Shown here: positions 17,022 through 26,641 of the stretch, piece after piece
Layout of the letters: the number at the start of each line of letters is the position of its first letter
Numbering within the stretch: the first letter of the stretch is position 1
From: a virus
DNA: 64,000 bases
IMG/VR virus record: IMGVR_UViG_3300044631_000905
Location: 23,629 to 87,628 of that record
Strand: one strand, 5' to 3'
Notes under the pieces: generated by a model
The model's database searches: none
Told to the model about the DNA's origin: nothing
What the model saw: the letters and a program-made list of their open reading frames with translations, nothing else
Translations under genes and position numbers: made by a program

Positions 17022-17385
17022 TATTCGTATTGTTACACTAGTAACATCTGAACGCATTCTATGTTTGTTTGGAGAAGTTCGCAGTGAAGAAGATAAAGTG
17101 ATTGGATACAAATTGGTATATCCTTTTGTTCTAACTCTTTCTGATCCAAATGAAGATGGAACCATTCCAATTTCTTACAAACGTTGGTGTCCATATAGTC
17201 CCATCGAAGAACATCGTATTAGCGGAGATCATATTATTAGCGTTGTTTATCCAGATAATAATATCCTTGATAACTATATCAACAAATTATCAGAAGCTGG
17301 AATTACAGAAGATCAATTATTTTATGAAGTAAAGGAAGAACAACCAAATGGAGATAGCAGCGAACCTACTGAAGCTGGCGAATGA
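16999..17385 (+). CDS. LSm-like protein, family member 3
   Basis: A 128-residue paralog of the preceding gene: I-R-I-V-T-L-V-T-S-E-R-I, Y-P-F-V-L-T-L, Y-K-R-W-C-P-Y-S-P and I-S-G-D-H-I-I-S-V. The shared W-x-P-Y-S-P block marks the subfamily. The C-terminal 30 residues are acidic and low complexity. Function unknown. Confidence 0.6.
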   Translation: MDLKTNHNIRIVTLVTSERILCLFGEVRSEEDKVIGYKLVYPFVLTLSDPNEDGTIPISYKRWCPYSPIEEHRISGDHIISVVYPDNNILDNYINKLSEAGITEDQLFYEVKEEQPNGDSSEPTEAGE

Positions 17386-17620
17386 GTGGATCATCGCGCA
17401 GGTCGAAGAGATTGAGGGTGCCACTTCGATAGGTGACCCCGATTGTGTCCTACGCGATCCATACGTGGTAGAATGTGATGGGGAGATCAACCAATGGCCT
17501 CCCCATTCAAATGATCGTGAGGTGATCGTTAGGTCTTCTGACATCACCACACTTGTCAATCCAAGCACCAAACTTCTTGCTGCTTATCTACTTAAAGTTG
17601 ATCCGCCAAAATCTGAATGA
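17348..17620 (+). CDS. LSm-like protein, family member 4
   Basis: A 90-residue protein with L-L-K-L-A-N-E-W-I-I-A-Q-V, R-D-P-Y-V-V-E, Q-W-P-P-H-S and R-S-S-D-I-T-T-L-V-N-P in the same order as the two genes before it. It overlaps the preceding gene by 38 bases and gp43 by 4 bases, so the trio is read together with the DNA polymerase. Confidence 0.55.
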   Translation: MEIAANLLKLANEWIIAQVEEIEGATSIGDPDCVLRDPYVVECDGEINQWPPHSNDREVIVRSSDITTLVNPSTKLLAAYLLKVDPPKSE

Positions 17621-20106
17621 AGTTTTATACTAATGTTGAACAAGCTGGCAACCGTTTGCTAGTCCGTGGTTATGAAAATGGCAATCGCTACAGCGTGAAG
17701 GTTCCCTTCAACCCCACGCTGTACTTGCCTACAAAGAACTATTCTGAATGGCGCACTCTTGAGGGAGATTGTGTGGAACCACATAAGTTTGGTTCTATTA
17801 CTGAGGCACGAGATTTTGTAAAGCAATACAAAGAAGTAGAAGACTTTGAGATCTATGGCAATACTAGATTTCTTTATCAATACATTGCTGAAGAACACCC
17901 AGAGGAAGAAGTCAAGTTTGACAGCAGTAAGATCCGTGTATTTACGATTGACATTGAAACCGCTGCCGAAAACGGTTTCCCTGACATTGAAACTGCCGAT
18001 CAGGAGATCCTTGCCATCTCTATCAAAGACAGCTTCACTGGTCGAATTACTGTGTTCGGGGCACGACCATTCAATAACAAAGATCCCATGGTGGACTACA
18101 TGCATTTCCGCCATGAAGAAAGCATGTTGGGAGCATTCCTCGAATTCTGGCAAGCAAACTTTCCAGATGTGATTACTGGTTGGAACGTACAGTTGTTTGA
18201 CATGCCGTACATCCACAATCGCATTGATCGTATCCTCGGGGAAAAATTTACAAAGGTTCTTTCTCCATGGAAACTTGTATCAAAGCGTGAGATCTTCATC
18301 AAAGGTCGCAAGCAGTTTGCGATTGATACTCTTGGCATCTCCACGCTAGACTATCTTGAGTTGTATAAGAAATTTACTTATACAAATCAGGAGAGTTACC
18401 GTTTGGATCATATCTGTAACGTAGAACTTGGTGCCAAGAAACTGGATCACAGTGAGTTTGATACCTTCAAAGAGTTCTATGAGAATGACTGGCAGAAGTT
18501 TATTGAATATAACATTCATGACGTTCGCCTGGTGGATCAACTAGACGACAAGATGAAGTTGCTCGAACTTGCGTTCACTATGGCATATGACGCCAAGGTG
18601 AATTATGAAGATGTGTTTAGTCAAGTTCGGATGTGGGATAACTACATATATGTGGAGCTATTGAAACGTAAAGTCGCTATTCCTCCCAAGAAAGAAGCAA
18701 CTAAAACGGAGAAGTATGCGGGGGCATATGTTAAGGAACCGATACCTGGGTTTTACAATTGGGTGGTCAGTTTTGATCTCAATAGTCTGTATCCTCATCT
18801 TATTATGCAGTACAACATCTCGCCAGAGACACTCACCGAACGGCGCCATCCCAGCGCAAATGTTGAAGGGTTCCTGAATAAAGAGATTGAACTGGATACT
18901 GAGTATTGTGTTGCCGCTAACGGCGCACAGTATCGTAAAGACATTCATGGTTTCCTGCCTCAGATGATGCAGAAAATGTATGATGGTCGTGTCATCTACA
19001 AGAAGAAAATGCTTGCTGCCAAACAGCAGTATGAGAAGACACCTACCGTGGAACTCATGAAGGATATTGCCAGATACAATAACATTCAGATGGCAAAGAA
19101 GATTTCTCTGAACTCTGCTTATGGTGCTATTGGTAACGAGCACTTCCGTTATTACAAGTTGGCAAATGCTGAAGCGATCACTTTGTCTGGTCAGCTCTCT
19201 ATCCGTTGGATTGAGAACAAAATGAACCAGTATCTAAATAAGGTGTTGAAGACTGGTGACGTTGATTATGTGATTGCTTCTGATACTGATAGCATCTATC
19301 TGTGTCTTGATGCTCTTGTTCAAAATGTCTTTGGTGATAAATTGCCAGAGAAAGCAAAGATTGTTTCTTTTCTGGATAAAGCATGTCAGTCACAGATTGA
19401 ACCTTTTATTGAAAAGTCCTATCAAGAACTGGCAGATTATGTGAATGCTTATGATCAGAAGATGCAGATGAAACGGGAGAATATTGCCGACCGTGGCATC
19501 TGGACAGCAAAGAAGCGTTACATTTTGAATGTATGGGATAGCGAAGGTGTGCGATATGCCGATCCCAAGATGAAAATTATGGGACTTGAAACTGCTAGGT
19601 CTTCTACACCAGCATATTTCCGAGACAAATTATATGAAGCCTTCAAAATCATTATCGGCAAAACAAATGATGAACTCATCAGTTTCATCAATGATGTCCG
19701 CAATGAAACCAGAAAGCGACCCTACAACGAAGTTGCTTTCCCCAGAGGCGTCAACAATTTGGCAAAGTATAGACACCCCCACGAAATCTACCAGAAGGCA
19801 ACCCCCATTCATGTAAGGGGAGCACTACTCTATAATCATTACATCAAGAAGTACAATATTGAGAACAAACATCCTCTTATTCAAGAGGGTGAGAAAATCA
19901 AGTTCATGTATTTGAAAACTCCTAATCCAATTCATGAGAACTGTATTAGTTTCTTTGGTGACCTTCCCCAGGAGTTTGGACTGGAGAAGTACGTGGATTA
20001 TCAGACACAATTTGAAAAGTCGTTCCTCGAACCTCTCAAAAATGTGCTACAATGTATTGGATGGACACACGAGAAAAAAATTTCTATCGGGAGTTTCTTT
20101 GAATGA
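17617..20106 (+). CDS. gp43: gp43 DNA polymerase (family B)
   Basis: An 829-residue polymerase (T4 gp43 has 898). Exonuclease motif F-T-I-D-I-E-T (about 109-115) carries the catalytic Asp and Glu. Polymerase motif A V-S-F-D-L-N-S-L-Y-P is near 385-394, motif B K-K-I-S-L-N-S-A-Y-G near 491-500, and motif C A-S-D-T-D-S-I near 550-556. All catalytic residues appear intact. It replicates the genome with gp45 and gp44/62. Confidence 0.97.
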   Translation: MKFYTNVEQAGNRLLVRGYENGNRYSVKVPFNPTLYLPTKNYSEWRTLEGDCVEPHKFGSITEARDFVKQYKEVEDFEIYGNTRFLYQYIAEEHPEEEVKFDSSKIRVFTIDIETAAENGFPDIETADQEILAISIKDSFTGRITVFGARPFNNKDPMVDYMHFRHEESMLGAFLEFWQANFPDVITGWNVQLFDMPYIHNRIDRILGEKFTKVLSPWKLVSKREIFIKGRKQFAIDTLGISTLDYLELYKKFTYTNQESYRLDHICNVELGAKKLDHSEFDTFKEFYENDWQKFIEYNIHDVRLVDQLDDKMKLLELAFTMAYDAKVNYEDVFSQVRMWDNYIYVELLKRKVAIPPKKEATKTEKYAGAYVKEPIPGFYNWVVSFDLNSLYPHLIMQYNISPETLTERRHPSANVEGFLNKEIELDTEYCVAANGAQYRKDIHGFLPQMMQKMYDGRVIYKKKMLAAKQQYEKTPTVELMKDIARYNNIQMAKKISLNSAYGAIGNEHFRYYKLANAEAITLSGQLSIRWIENKMNQYLNKVLKTGDVDYVIASDTDSIYLCLDALVQNVFGDKLPEKAKIVSFLDKACQSQIEPFIEKSYQELADYVNAYDQKMQMKRENIADRGIWTAKKRYILNVWDSEGVRYADPKMKIMGLETARSSTPAYFRDKLYEAFKIIIGKTNDELISFINDVRNETRKRPYNEVAFPRGVNNLAKYRHPHEIYQKATPIHVRGALLYNHYIKKYNIENKHPLIQEGEKIKFMYLKTPNPIHENCISFFGDLPQEFGLEKYVDYQTQFEKSFLEPLKNVLQCIGWTHEKKISIGSFFE

Positions 20107-20273
20107 ATGTCTGGGTTGTGAGTTGGACCAATCATGTTGTAGGGCAGATTGGTCCAGATAACATCAAATGTTTTGACGAGTATGAGACCGCCAGGGCATT
20201 TGCTAAACTGATGAGTAACAATTACTCGTATGTAAACATGTATGAAGATGAGGTAAAACAATGGGATTCCTAG
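20103..20273 (+). CDS. Small protein between gp43 and uvsX, 56 aa
   Basis: ATG 20103 overlaps the gp43 stop (ATGA) and the reading frame runs into the first 13 bases of uvsX. N-W-V-V-S-W-like start, then [14 protein letters not shown], then Y-S-Y-V-N-M-Y-E-D, a beta-alpha-beta pattern like small DUF3110 proteins. Function unknown. Confidence 0.6.
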   Translation: MNVWVVSWTNHVVGQIGPDNIKCFDEYETARAFAKLMSNNYSYVNMYEDEVKQWDS

Positions 20274-21274
20274 ATACTATAGTCAAAGAAAGCGGTAATG
20301 AGTTTGCTGGTTTTGTTAGCGACGGGGTTGCTGCTGGCGACATTACATCTTACGTTGATACTGGCTCTTATATTTTTAACGCCCTCGTTAGTGGTTCGTT
20401 GTTTGGAGGTCTTCCTTCCAACAAGGTTACTGCCCTGGCAGGAGAATCAAGCACGGGAAAGACTTTCTTTGCTCTTTCTGTCGTTCGTAATTTCCTTGCT
20501 GCTAATCCTACTGGTGGCGTCATTTACTTTGAAAGTGAATCAGCAATTTCTCGTGACATGATTGAAAGTCGTGGGATTGATTCTAGACGCATGATCATCA
20601 TGCCTGTGGGAACGATTGAAGAATTCAGGACACAAGCTTGTCGTATCCTCGACAAGTATATGAAAGAACCAAAGGATGAGCGTGTGCCCATGCTATTTGT
20701 TCTGGATAGTCTTGGTATGCTTTCCACCAGCAAAGAGATGGAAGATGTTGCCAACGACAAGCAAGTTCGTGACATGACTAAATCGCAACTGATCAAAGGT
20801 GCCTTCCGAGTGCTTACCCTGAAACTGGGTCAGGCAAATGTTCCTATGATCGTAACCAACCACACTTATGATGTGATTGGATCCTATGTTCCAACTAAAG
20901 AAATGGGTGGTGGAACTGGACTGAAGTATGCCGCTTCCACGATCATCTATCTTGGTAAAAAGAAAGAGAAGGATGGAACGGAAGTTGTTGGTAATATCAT
21001 CAAGTGTGAAGCTAAAAAATCCCGTCTAACGAAGGAAGGTAGTAAAGTTGAAACCAGACTCTATTTTGATGAACGTGGATTGGATCGCTATTACGGACTA
21101 CTGGAACTGGGTGAGGAGCACGGAGTATTCACTCGCAAGGGCAATCGTATCGTTGTTGGTGAATCCTCTGTTTATCCTTCCGTTATTCTTGCTGATCCCG
21201 AGAAGTACTTTACCGAAGAAGTAATGGCACAACTTGAAGAAGCAGCACGTAAAGAATTCTCCTATGGCAATTGA
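20261..21274 (+). CDS. uvsX: UvsX RecA-like recombinase
   Basis: A 337-residue RecA-family ATPase (T4 UvsX has 391). Walker A G-E-S-S-T-G-K-T is at about 66-73, the catalytic Glu lies in Y-F-E-S-E-S, and Walker B in F-V-L-D-S-L-G near 147-153. It promotes strand invasion for recombination-dependent replication with UvsY. It overlaps gp41 by 11 bases. Confidence 0.94.
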   Translation: MGFLDTIVKESGNEFAGFVSDGVAAGDITSYVDTGSYIFNALVSGSLFGGLPSNKVTALAGESSTGKTFFALSVVRNFLAANPTGGVIYFESESAISRDMIESRGIDSRRMIIMPVGTIEEFRTQACRILDKYMKEPKDERVPMLFVLDSLGMLSTSKEMEDVANDKQVRDMTKSQLIKGAFRVLTLKLGQANVPMIVTNHTYDVIGSYVPTKEMGGGTGLKYAASTIIYLGKKKEKDGTEVVGNIIKCEAKKSRLTKEGSKVETRLYFDERGLDRYYGLLELGEEHGVFTRKGNRIVVGESSVYPSVILADPEKYFTEEVMAQLEEAARKEFSYGN

Positions 21275-22652
21275 ACGTATCGAAGAAACTATCTTGCGTA
21301 ATCTTCTCTTCAACGAGGAGTATTACCGCAAGGTAGTTCCCTTTCTAAAAGCAGATTATTTCAACGAATATCATGAACGCATCTTATTTGAAGAGGTTGC
21401 TGACTTCGCCAGTAAGTATGACAAAGTACCTACTCAAGAAGTTCTCTCAATCAACCTCCAATCTAGAAACGATCTTACAGAAGACACATTCCAGAGTTCG
21501 TTATCTACCCTCAAGTCCCTTGGAGACGAGTGGGTTGATTTCAACTGGCTCCTCGATGCCACAGAAAAGTGGTGTCAAGACAGAGCAATCTATCTCGCTC
21601 TCATGCGGTCCATCAAGATCGCAGATGGAGGTGATAAAAAACTATCAAAGGATGCGATCCCCAGTATCTTACAAGAGGCCCTGGCAGTATCGTTTGACGA
21701 ACACATAGGACACGACTATATTGAACAAGCAGAAGACCGCTATGATTTCTACCACCGCAAAGAAGAAAAGATCCCGTTTGACCTTGATAAATTTAACTTC
21801 ATTACGAAAGGTGGTCTCCCTAACAAAACTCTCAACATCGCTCTTGCTGGTACGGGCGTCGGGAAGTCTCTATTCATGTGCCATGTGGCTGCTGCCGCCC
21901 TCACTCAGAACTACAACGTTCTCTACATTACATGTGAAATGGCAGAGGAGAAAATTGCTGAGCGAATTGACGCAAACCTATTGAATGTAAATGTCAAAGA
22001 TATTGCTGAACTGCCTGAAGTTCTCTTTACTTCTAAGGTACAAGAGATCGCTAGAAAAACTAGAGGCAAACTTATCATCAAAGAGTACCCAACAGCGTCT
22101 GCTCACGTCGGACACTTCAAGGCATTACTCTCAGATCTTTCCTTGAAAAAAGATTTCAAACCTGATATAATCTTTGTGGATTATCTAAACATTTGTGCGA
22201 GCGCGAGGTATAAGGGTGCGATTGTTAATTCTTACACGTATGTCAAAGCGATTGCTGAAGAGCTGCGCGGTCTTGCTGTGGAACATAATGTACCAATTGT
22301 CTCTGCTACTCAAACTACTCGTAGTGGTTACGGTAATAGTGACCCTGACCTTACCGATACTTCTGAGTCTTTTGGTCTTCCTGCCACTGCTGACTTTATG
22401 TTTGCCCTTATCTCTACTGAGGAGCTTGAACAACAAGGTCGCCTCATGGTCAAACAACTTAAAAACCGATACAACGACCCAACTGCCTCTAGAAAATTCA
22501 TGGTGGGAATTGACAGAGCGAAGATGAAGCTGTATGATGTAGCAGACGATGCTTCCGCTATCAGCATTGATAGTGAAGACCCTGGCGAAGAGTTCGCCCA
22601 ATTTGCCCAAACCCAAAACCGTTTATCTAAATTTGCTGAGTGGAATGTATGA
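21264..22652 (+). CDS. gp41: gp41 replicative DNA helicase
   Basis: A 462-residue DnaB-type helicase (T4 gp41 has 475). N-terminal helical domain, then RecA-like domain with Walker A G-T-G-V-G-K-S near 196-202 and Walker B I-I-F-V-D-Y-L near 298-304. ATG 21264 is chosen; the frame extends 30 bases into uvsX. It unwinds the fork and works with the gp61 primase, encoded 9 kb downstream. Confidence 0.95.
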   Translation: MAIERIEETILRNLLFNEEYYRKVVPFLKADYFNEYHERILFEEVADFASKYDKVPTQEVLSINLQSRNDLTEDTFQSSLSTLKSLGDEWVDFNWLLDATEKWCQDRAIYLALMRSIKIADGGDKKLSKDAIPSILQEALAVSFDEHIGHDYIEQAEDRYDFYHRKEEKIPFDLDKFNFITKGGLPNKTLNIALAGTGVGKSLFMCHVAAAALTQNYNVLYITCEMAEEKIAERIDANLLNVNVKDIAELPEVLFTSKVQEIARKTRGKLIIKEYPTASAHVGHFKALLSDLSLKKDFKPDIIFVDYLNICASARYKGAIVNSYTYVKAIAEELRGLAVEHNVPIVSATQTTRSGYGNSDPDLTDTSESFGLPATADFMFALISTEELEQQGRLMVKQLKNRYNDPTASRKFMVGIDRAKMKLYDVADDASAISIDSEDPGEEFAQFAQTQNRLSKFAEWNV

Positions 22653-23053
22653 CTATTGATTTTGCCCGTTATGAAAAGTTTGTGGATGCTGTTACTTCAG
22701 ACGCTTCTACAGACTTTGTTGCCCTTTCTGATCGTCTCGTTGAGCTGGATCGTAAGGGTGCCAATATTGAACGACTGCTTACTGCTGGCGTCGGTATTAA
22801 TGCTGAAGGTGGTGAGTTTCTTGAGATCATTAAGAAAATGATTTTCCAGGGCAAACCTTTCAACGAAGATAACCGAGAGCATATGATTATTGAACTTGGT
22901 GATCTCCTGTGGTATGTTGCTCAAGCAACTCAAGCACTTGGAGTTTCTTTTGAAGAGGTGCTCGAACGAAATGTTAAGAAGCTTGAAAAGCGATATCCTG
23001 GTGGTCAGTTTGATATCTACTATAGTGAAAACCGAGAAGAGGGTGACCTCTGA
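22649..23053 (+). CDS. mazG: MazG-like nucleotide pyrophosphohydrolase
   Basis: A 134-residue all-alpha NTP pyrophosphatase. The metal-binding pattern is E-G-G-E-F-L-E-I-I-K-K (about 52-62) followed by E-L-G-D-L-L-W-Y (about 82-89) and N-x-x-K-L-x-x-R-Y-P. Phage MazG has been linked to (p)ppGpp or dGTP/dCTP turnover; the in vivo substrate is unsettled. It overlaps gp41 by 4 bases and is followed by a terminator that holds a late promoter. Confidence 0.85.
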   Translation: MTIDFARYEKFVDAVTSDASTDFVALSDRLVELDRKGANIERLLTAGVGINAEGGEFLEIIKKMIFQGKPFNEDNREHMIIELGDLLWYVAQATQALGVSFEEVLERNVKKLEKRYPGGQFDIYYSENREEGDL

Positions 23054-23058
23054 TTATC

Positions 23059-23092
23059 AACCTCCCTCTAAATACTAGCAGGGAGGTTTTTT
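23059..23092 (+). terminator. Terminator hairpin with late promoter in its loop
   Basis: Stem AACCTCCCT (23059-23067) with AGGGAGGTT (23080-23088), 12-base loop, then T run to 23092. The loop contains the late box CTAAATA (23068-23074). The 3' arm carries the Shine-Dalgarno GGAGG (23082-23086) of the next gene, 9 bases before its ATG. A late transcript starting about 6 bases after the box would lack the 5' arm, so neither termination nor SD masking would occur. Confidence 0.8.
23068..23074 (+). promoter_or_regulatory. Late promoter box CTAAATA
   Basis: Late box in the terminator loop, 22 bases before the ATG of the nuclease-like gene. Confidence 0.65.
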
Positions 23093-23095
23093 CTT

Positions 23096-24595
23096 ATGAC
23101 TAAACAATTAGATTTATCTGGATTTGGTGCTGAATATAAAAAAGCAATTCGTGATATTATGGATACTTTGGGAGATGAAAATTTCTCTTTCTATAATTTT
23201 GACGTAACAAAAATTGCCGACCCTACAGGCAGATCAAAAATTTTCTTTGCTCTTAAAGTAATTGTTCCGAGAGCAAAGAGAACAAAAGCAGCATCTATGA
23301 TCGCGCAAAATGTTGCTAGTAAGGGTTATAGTGCTGTTGATACCAAAGGAACTGGCAACCAATTAGATATTGCTGTTGGCAGTAAAACTTTAAGAATTGA
23401 TATTAAACCAGAAGGTGGTGGATCAGGAGGAGGAGCTGCTGAAACAGCAAGAAATGAAGCGGCACAATGTCTTTATGCTGCCCTTGCTTTCAATGTATAC
23501 AGAGGAGAAATAGATGAAGATCATCCCATTTCTTTGAGTGATTTTGAGAAAGCATCAAGAACAATTGATGTTGATGTGCCTTTTGAGCAATTGCTCCCAG
23601 ATGAATTATCAAGAGAATGGCAAATATCTTCCATCAGAGGAGCAAACAAATTGTGGCAAACCTTTCATAATTCTGGTAAGAATTATATTTTTTGTAGAGG
23701 TGGTGGACCAGACGATAAAGAAATTAAAAAAGCATATCAACGGGCTAGAAGAAGCATGATGAAAGATCCCAATGTTAGGGTAATCTTTTCTTCCGAAGAT
23801 AAATGGAATCCAGCAGATATCTGGATGGTATCATCTACATTCAATCCCAGTGATTTGGATAAGCATAAAACTGTTGACACAATAAACGAATTTATAAAAG
23901 AAAAATATGAACAAAGAGAACTAATTGGTGTTTCTCTGAAAAAAATAAAAGGGCCAGCAAAACTAAAAGTTTTGAACTATGATCCAAATGATAAGATGAA
24001 AGAACTGGAGGATGTTAAGTGGGGACAATATTGGGTAAAGTTCAAAGATACTAGATTAGTTGGTGGTGAAGATGCTTTCCCGATGGATGTCTATCTTTAT
24101 TGGAAAAAAGGTGGCGGAGACGCAGATAGATTTCAATCAAGAAATTTTGGTGGGGCATCATCTCCTTCTTGGCAGATAGAAAAGAAAGGAGCATCTGCGG
24201 CGCAGGGTCGTTGTGGTGGTGGAAGTATTGTTGAAATTTTAAAATCTCTCGATGTATCTTATACTGGTATTACAACTGGTTGGAACAATAGAACATTTTG
24301 GGCTGATTGTAAACCAACAAATAAATCCAAGAAGGATCGTATTAATGATGAACTAGTTGAATTACTTGGTAAATATTGTGGCACAAATACAAAAACAGGA
24401 TATCCTGGAGATGTACAAGCAAGAGCTGAAGTTGCTAATCAAACTCAATCTTACAGATATAGTAAATTGATGGGTCTTCGGTTATTGGATTGTATTTTAA
24501 CTTCTGGAAAAGCAGATGAAATTATGAAAGCACTATATTGCTATGCTGGATCTCAAACTGACAAATCATCAGTTCATGTAAAACTTATGGACTGA
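23096..24595 (+). CDS. Large nuclease-like phage protein, 499 aa
   Basis: I cannot name this protein. Two stretches look like PD-(D/E)xK nuclease cores: L-D-I-A-V-G ... I-D-I-K-P-E (about 100-117), followed by a Gly-rich loop, and D-K-W-N-P-A-D-I-W (about 240-248) followed by L-I-G-V-S-L-K-K (about 279-286). The second pattern recurs in uncharacterised phage proteins. A role in DNA cleavage or as a virion-packaged enzyme is inference. It is controlled by a late promoter inside a terminator and ends in a short hairpin at 24597. Confidence 0.55.
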   Translation: MTKQLDLSGFGAEYKKAIRDIMDTLGDENFSFYNFDVTKIADPTGRSKIFFALKVIVPRAKRTKAASMIAQNVASKGYSAVDTKGTGNQLDIAVGSKTLRIDIKPEGGGSGGGAAETARNEAAQCLYAALAFNVYRGEIDEDHPISLSDFEKASRTIDVDVPFEQLLPDELSREWQISSIRGANKLWQTFHNSGKNYIFCRGGGPDDKEIKKAYQRARRSMMKDPNVRVIFSSEDKWNPADIWMVSSTFNPSDLDKHKTVDTINEFIKEKYEQRELIGVSLKKIKGPAKLKVLNYDPNDKMKELEDVKWGQYWVKFKDTRLVGGEDAFPMDVYLYWKKGGGDADRFQSRNFGGASSPSWQIEKKGASAAQGRCGGGSIVEILKSLDVSYTGITTGWNNRTFWADCKPTNKSKKDRINDELVELLGKYCGTNTKTGYPGDVQARAEVANQTQSYRYSKLMGLRLLDCILTSGKADEIMKALYCYAGSQTDKSSVHVKLMD

Positions 24596-24596
24596 T

Positions 24597-24616
24597 GGAC
24601 AGTTTTGGAACTGTCC
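24597..24616 (+). terminator. Perfect hairpin after the nuclease-like gene
   Basis: GGACAGTT and AACTGTCC pair perfectly around TTGG. There is no T run, so it may be an mRNA 3' end or a weak terminator. A TATTAT box (24647-24652) follows, just before the next gene, without a clear -35. Confidence 0.5.
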
Positions 24617-24658
24617 TGTGCTTCCTCCTAACCAACCAAAATTGTGTATTATAGATAG

Positions 24659-25864
24659 ATGGCAAACATCAAGCAACTCAAGCACTTAGAACACCTTGAA
24701 GACGAGATGCTCAACTATGGGGTTGAGGGTTGTGAGGCAGCTGTATCTTTCCTTAAGGAATTGAGAAAGATGTTAGGACAGCAAGAGAGCACTGGGTTTA
24801 TGCAGACCAAATGGGATGGAGCTCCTTCTGTTGTGTGTGGTGTGGATCCTTTATCTGGAGTATTTTTTGTTGGTACTAAATCAGTATTTAATAAAACTGA
24901 ACCAAAACTGTGCGCTACAGAAAAAGCAGTTGATTCTTATTATGAAGGTGATCTCGCAGAGAAACTGAAATACTCTTTACGTTATTTCAGTAAGTTGGGC
25001 ATTAAAGGTGTCATCCAAGGTGACTTACTTTTTACGGATTCTACTAGGCACACGGAGACGGTAGATGGAGAACAACTCTATACATTTAGACCAAACACTA
25101 TTACTTATGGCATCCCTACTGACCACGATATTGGTAAAGAAGTTGGTAGAGCAAAAATTGGTGTAGTATTTCATACTCACTACACTGGAGATTCGCTCGC
25201 AGAAATGCAAGCACGAGCTGGTGCTCCTATCAATACGTTCAACAAAGTTCCTGAAGTAGCGGTGATTGCCAATGATACTCCAATGAATAGAGTGGGGTTT
25301 TCTAGGTCAGAAATGGCGCGGTTTGATAGGTATGTTGCTAAGATTGAACGTATGTCTCAGTTATGTGGAGACTTCTTGGACGATCTTGTTAGTAACTTTG
25401 GAACTACAGGAGATGCTAAGTTTCACATCTCTTCTTATCTAAAACAGTTCTTCAACAGTGAGATCAAGAATGCTCGTAGTATCAGTAACATTGATGAGAC
25501 TATCAACGAGTTAGTAAATTTCTATCATGATAAGATGAGTAAAGAACTTGCCAAGATCAAGACAGTTGATAACTTGACAAAGAAACGTAATCTTGTTTAC
25601 AAGAGTGAGAACTATCTTCTTGATAATGTTTATAAATTCAAGACCATGATTGCTCTATACAAAGAACTACAAGCAGTCAAACAAATGGTTATAGATAAGT
25701 TAGACCATCTTGAAGAGTTTAGAACTTTTGTTCAGACCGAGAAAGGATATAAGGTCACAACTCCTGAAGGATATGTTCTTCATAAAGACGGTAGTATGAT
25801 TAAGTTTGTCAATCGTCTGGAGTTTGCTTACAACAACTTCACTCTACAAAAGCAATGGCGATAG
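24659..25864 (+). CDS. Ligase-fold nucleotidyltransferase-like protein
   Basis: A 401-residue protein. K51-W-D-G54 (T-K-W-D-G-A-P) matches ligase motif I, where the Lys would be adenylylated. G-D-L-L-F at 121-125 resembles motif III, P-E-G-Y-V-L at 369-374 motif IV, and I-K-F at 381-383 motif V. A helical stretch of about 150 residues separates the N-terminal motifs from IV and V, much longer than usual. It may be an RNA or DNA ligase-like enzyme; activity is inference. It overlaps the next gene, a nucleotidyl (adenylyl) transferase, by 10 bases. Confidence 0.6.
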   Translation: MANIKQLKHLEHLEDEMLNYGVEGCEAAVSFLKELRKMLGQQESTGFMQTKWDGAPSVVCGVDPLSGVFFVGTKSVFNKTEPKLCATEKAVDSYYEGDLAEKLKYSLRYFSKLGIKGVIQGDLLFTDSTRHTETVDGEQLYTFRPNTITYGIPTDHDIGKEVGRAKIGVVFHTHYTGDSLAEMQARAGAPINTFNKVPEVAVIANDTPMNRVGFSRSEMARFDRYVAKIERMSQLCGDFLDDLVSNFGTTGDAKFHISSYLKQFFNSEIKNARSISNIDETINELVNFYHDKMSKELAKIKTVDNLTKKRNLVYKSENYLLDNVYKFKTMIALYKELQAVKQMVIDKLDHLEEFRTFVQTEKGYKVTTPEGYVLHKDGSMIKFVNRLEFAYNNFTLQKQWR

Positions 25865-26415
25865 GAAAGACTTGCTACTTTACGTTTGGTAGGTTCCAAC
25901 CACCAACGACTGGACACAAAGAAAACTTTGATGGTGTAAAGCAAGCAGCTGGCCAGCATGACTATCGCATCTACATCTCACAAACTGTAGATACGAAAGG
26001 CACTAATCCTTTGCCACCAGATGTGAAGCTTAGTTACATGAACAAGATGTTTCCAGAACATAAAGGTAAAATACATTCTGGTCCTAAACAACCAGTCGAA
26101 ATTTTACAAGACCTAATGCTAGCAGGATATGATGAAGTGGTATTTCTTGTGGGGTCTGATCGGGTCAGCGCCATGCAATTCCTCCATAAATACAACGGAA
26201 AAGACTTTTCTTTCAGAAACATTGAGATCCAATCTTCTGGAAGTAGAGATGCTGACGGTGATACATTCGCCATCTCAGGGACAAAAATGAGGAGAGCAGC
26301 ATTTGCTGGCGACTTCAAAACATTTCGTTCTGGTATTCCTAGAGCTTTGAACGATAAAGAATGTATGAATTTGATGAACGAAATCAAGAGTAGGTTACCA
26401 AAAACATTTAAATGA
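25855..26415 (+). CDS. NMNAT/cytidylyltransferase-fold nucleotidyltransferase
   Basis: A 186-residue protein of the HxGH superfamily. F-G-R-F-Q-P-P-T-T-G-H (about 10-20) carries the nucleotide-binding T-x-G-H, F-L-V-G-S-D-R-V is in the middle, and I-S-G-T-K-M-R (about 141-147) matches the I-S-x-T-x-x-R phosphate-binding motif. Nicotinamide mononucleotide adenylyltransferase is the nearest named function. It overlaps the ligase-like gene, hinting at a joint pathway such as NAD supply or nucleotide transfer. Confidence 0.7.
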   Translation: MAIGKTCYFTFGRFQPPTTGHKENFDGVKQAAGQHDYRIYISQTVDTKGTNPLPPDVKLSYMNKMFPEHKGKIHSGPKQPVEILQDLMLAGYDEVVFLVGSDRVSAMQFLHKYNGKDFSFRNIEIQSSGSRDADGDTFAISGTKMRRAAFAGDFKTFRSGIPRALNDKECMNLMNEIKSRLPKTFK

Positions 26416-26639
26416 AAGACTTTAAGAAACTACGTGAAGAAGCCCTGCGTCAACAGCAAAGACAGCAGGAAGTTTTCAAAGAAGGTGATACTGTAATGTC
26501 TTCACGCAACGGTGAGAAAGGAACCATTCATCGTGTTGGTGGAAACTATGCCATCATCATTACAGAAGATGGTGAGATGTTCCGAGAGTGGATCAAGAAT
26601 ATCAGGACTATAAATAATACGAGAAGAACTTTACCATAA
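26412..26639 (+). CDS. Small KOW/SH3-like protein, 75 aa
   Basis: A charged N-terminal helix rich in Gln and Arg (residues 5-22), then F-K-E-G-D-T-V-M-S-S-R-N-G-E-K-G-T-I and G-G-N-Y-A-I-I-I, a short SH3-like barrel resembling KOW domains. It overlaps the preceding gene by 4 bases. Function unknown. Confidence 0.55.
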   Translation: MKDFKKLREEALRQQQRQQEVFKEGDTVMSSRNGEKGTIHRVGGNYAIIITEDGEMFREWIKNIRTINNTRRTLP

Positions 26640-26641
26640 AG

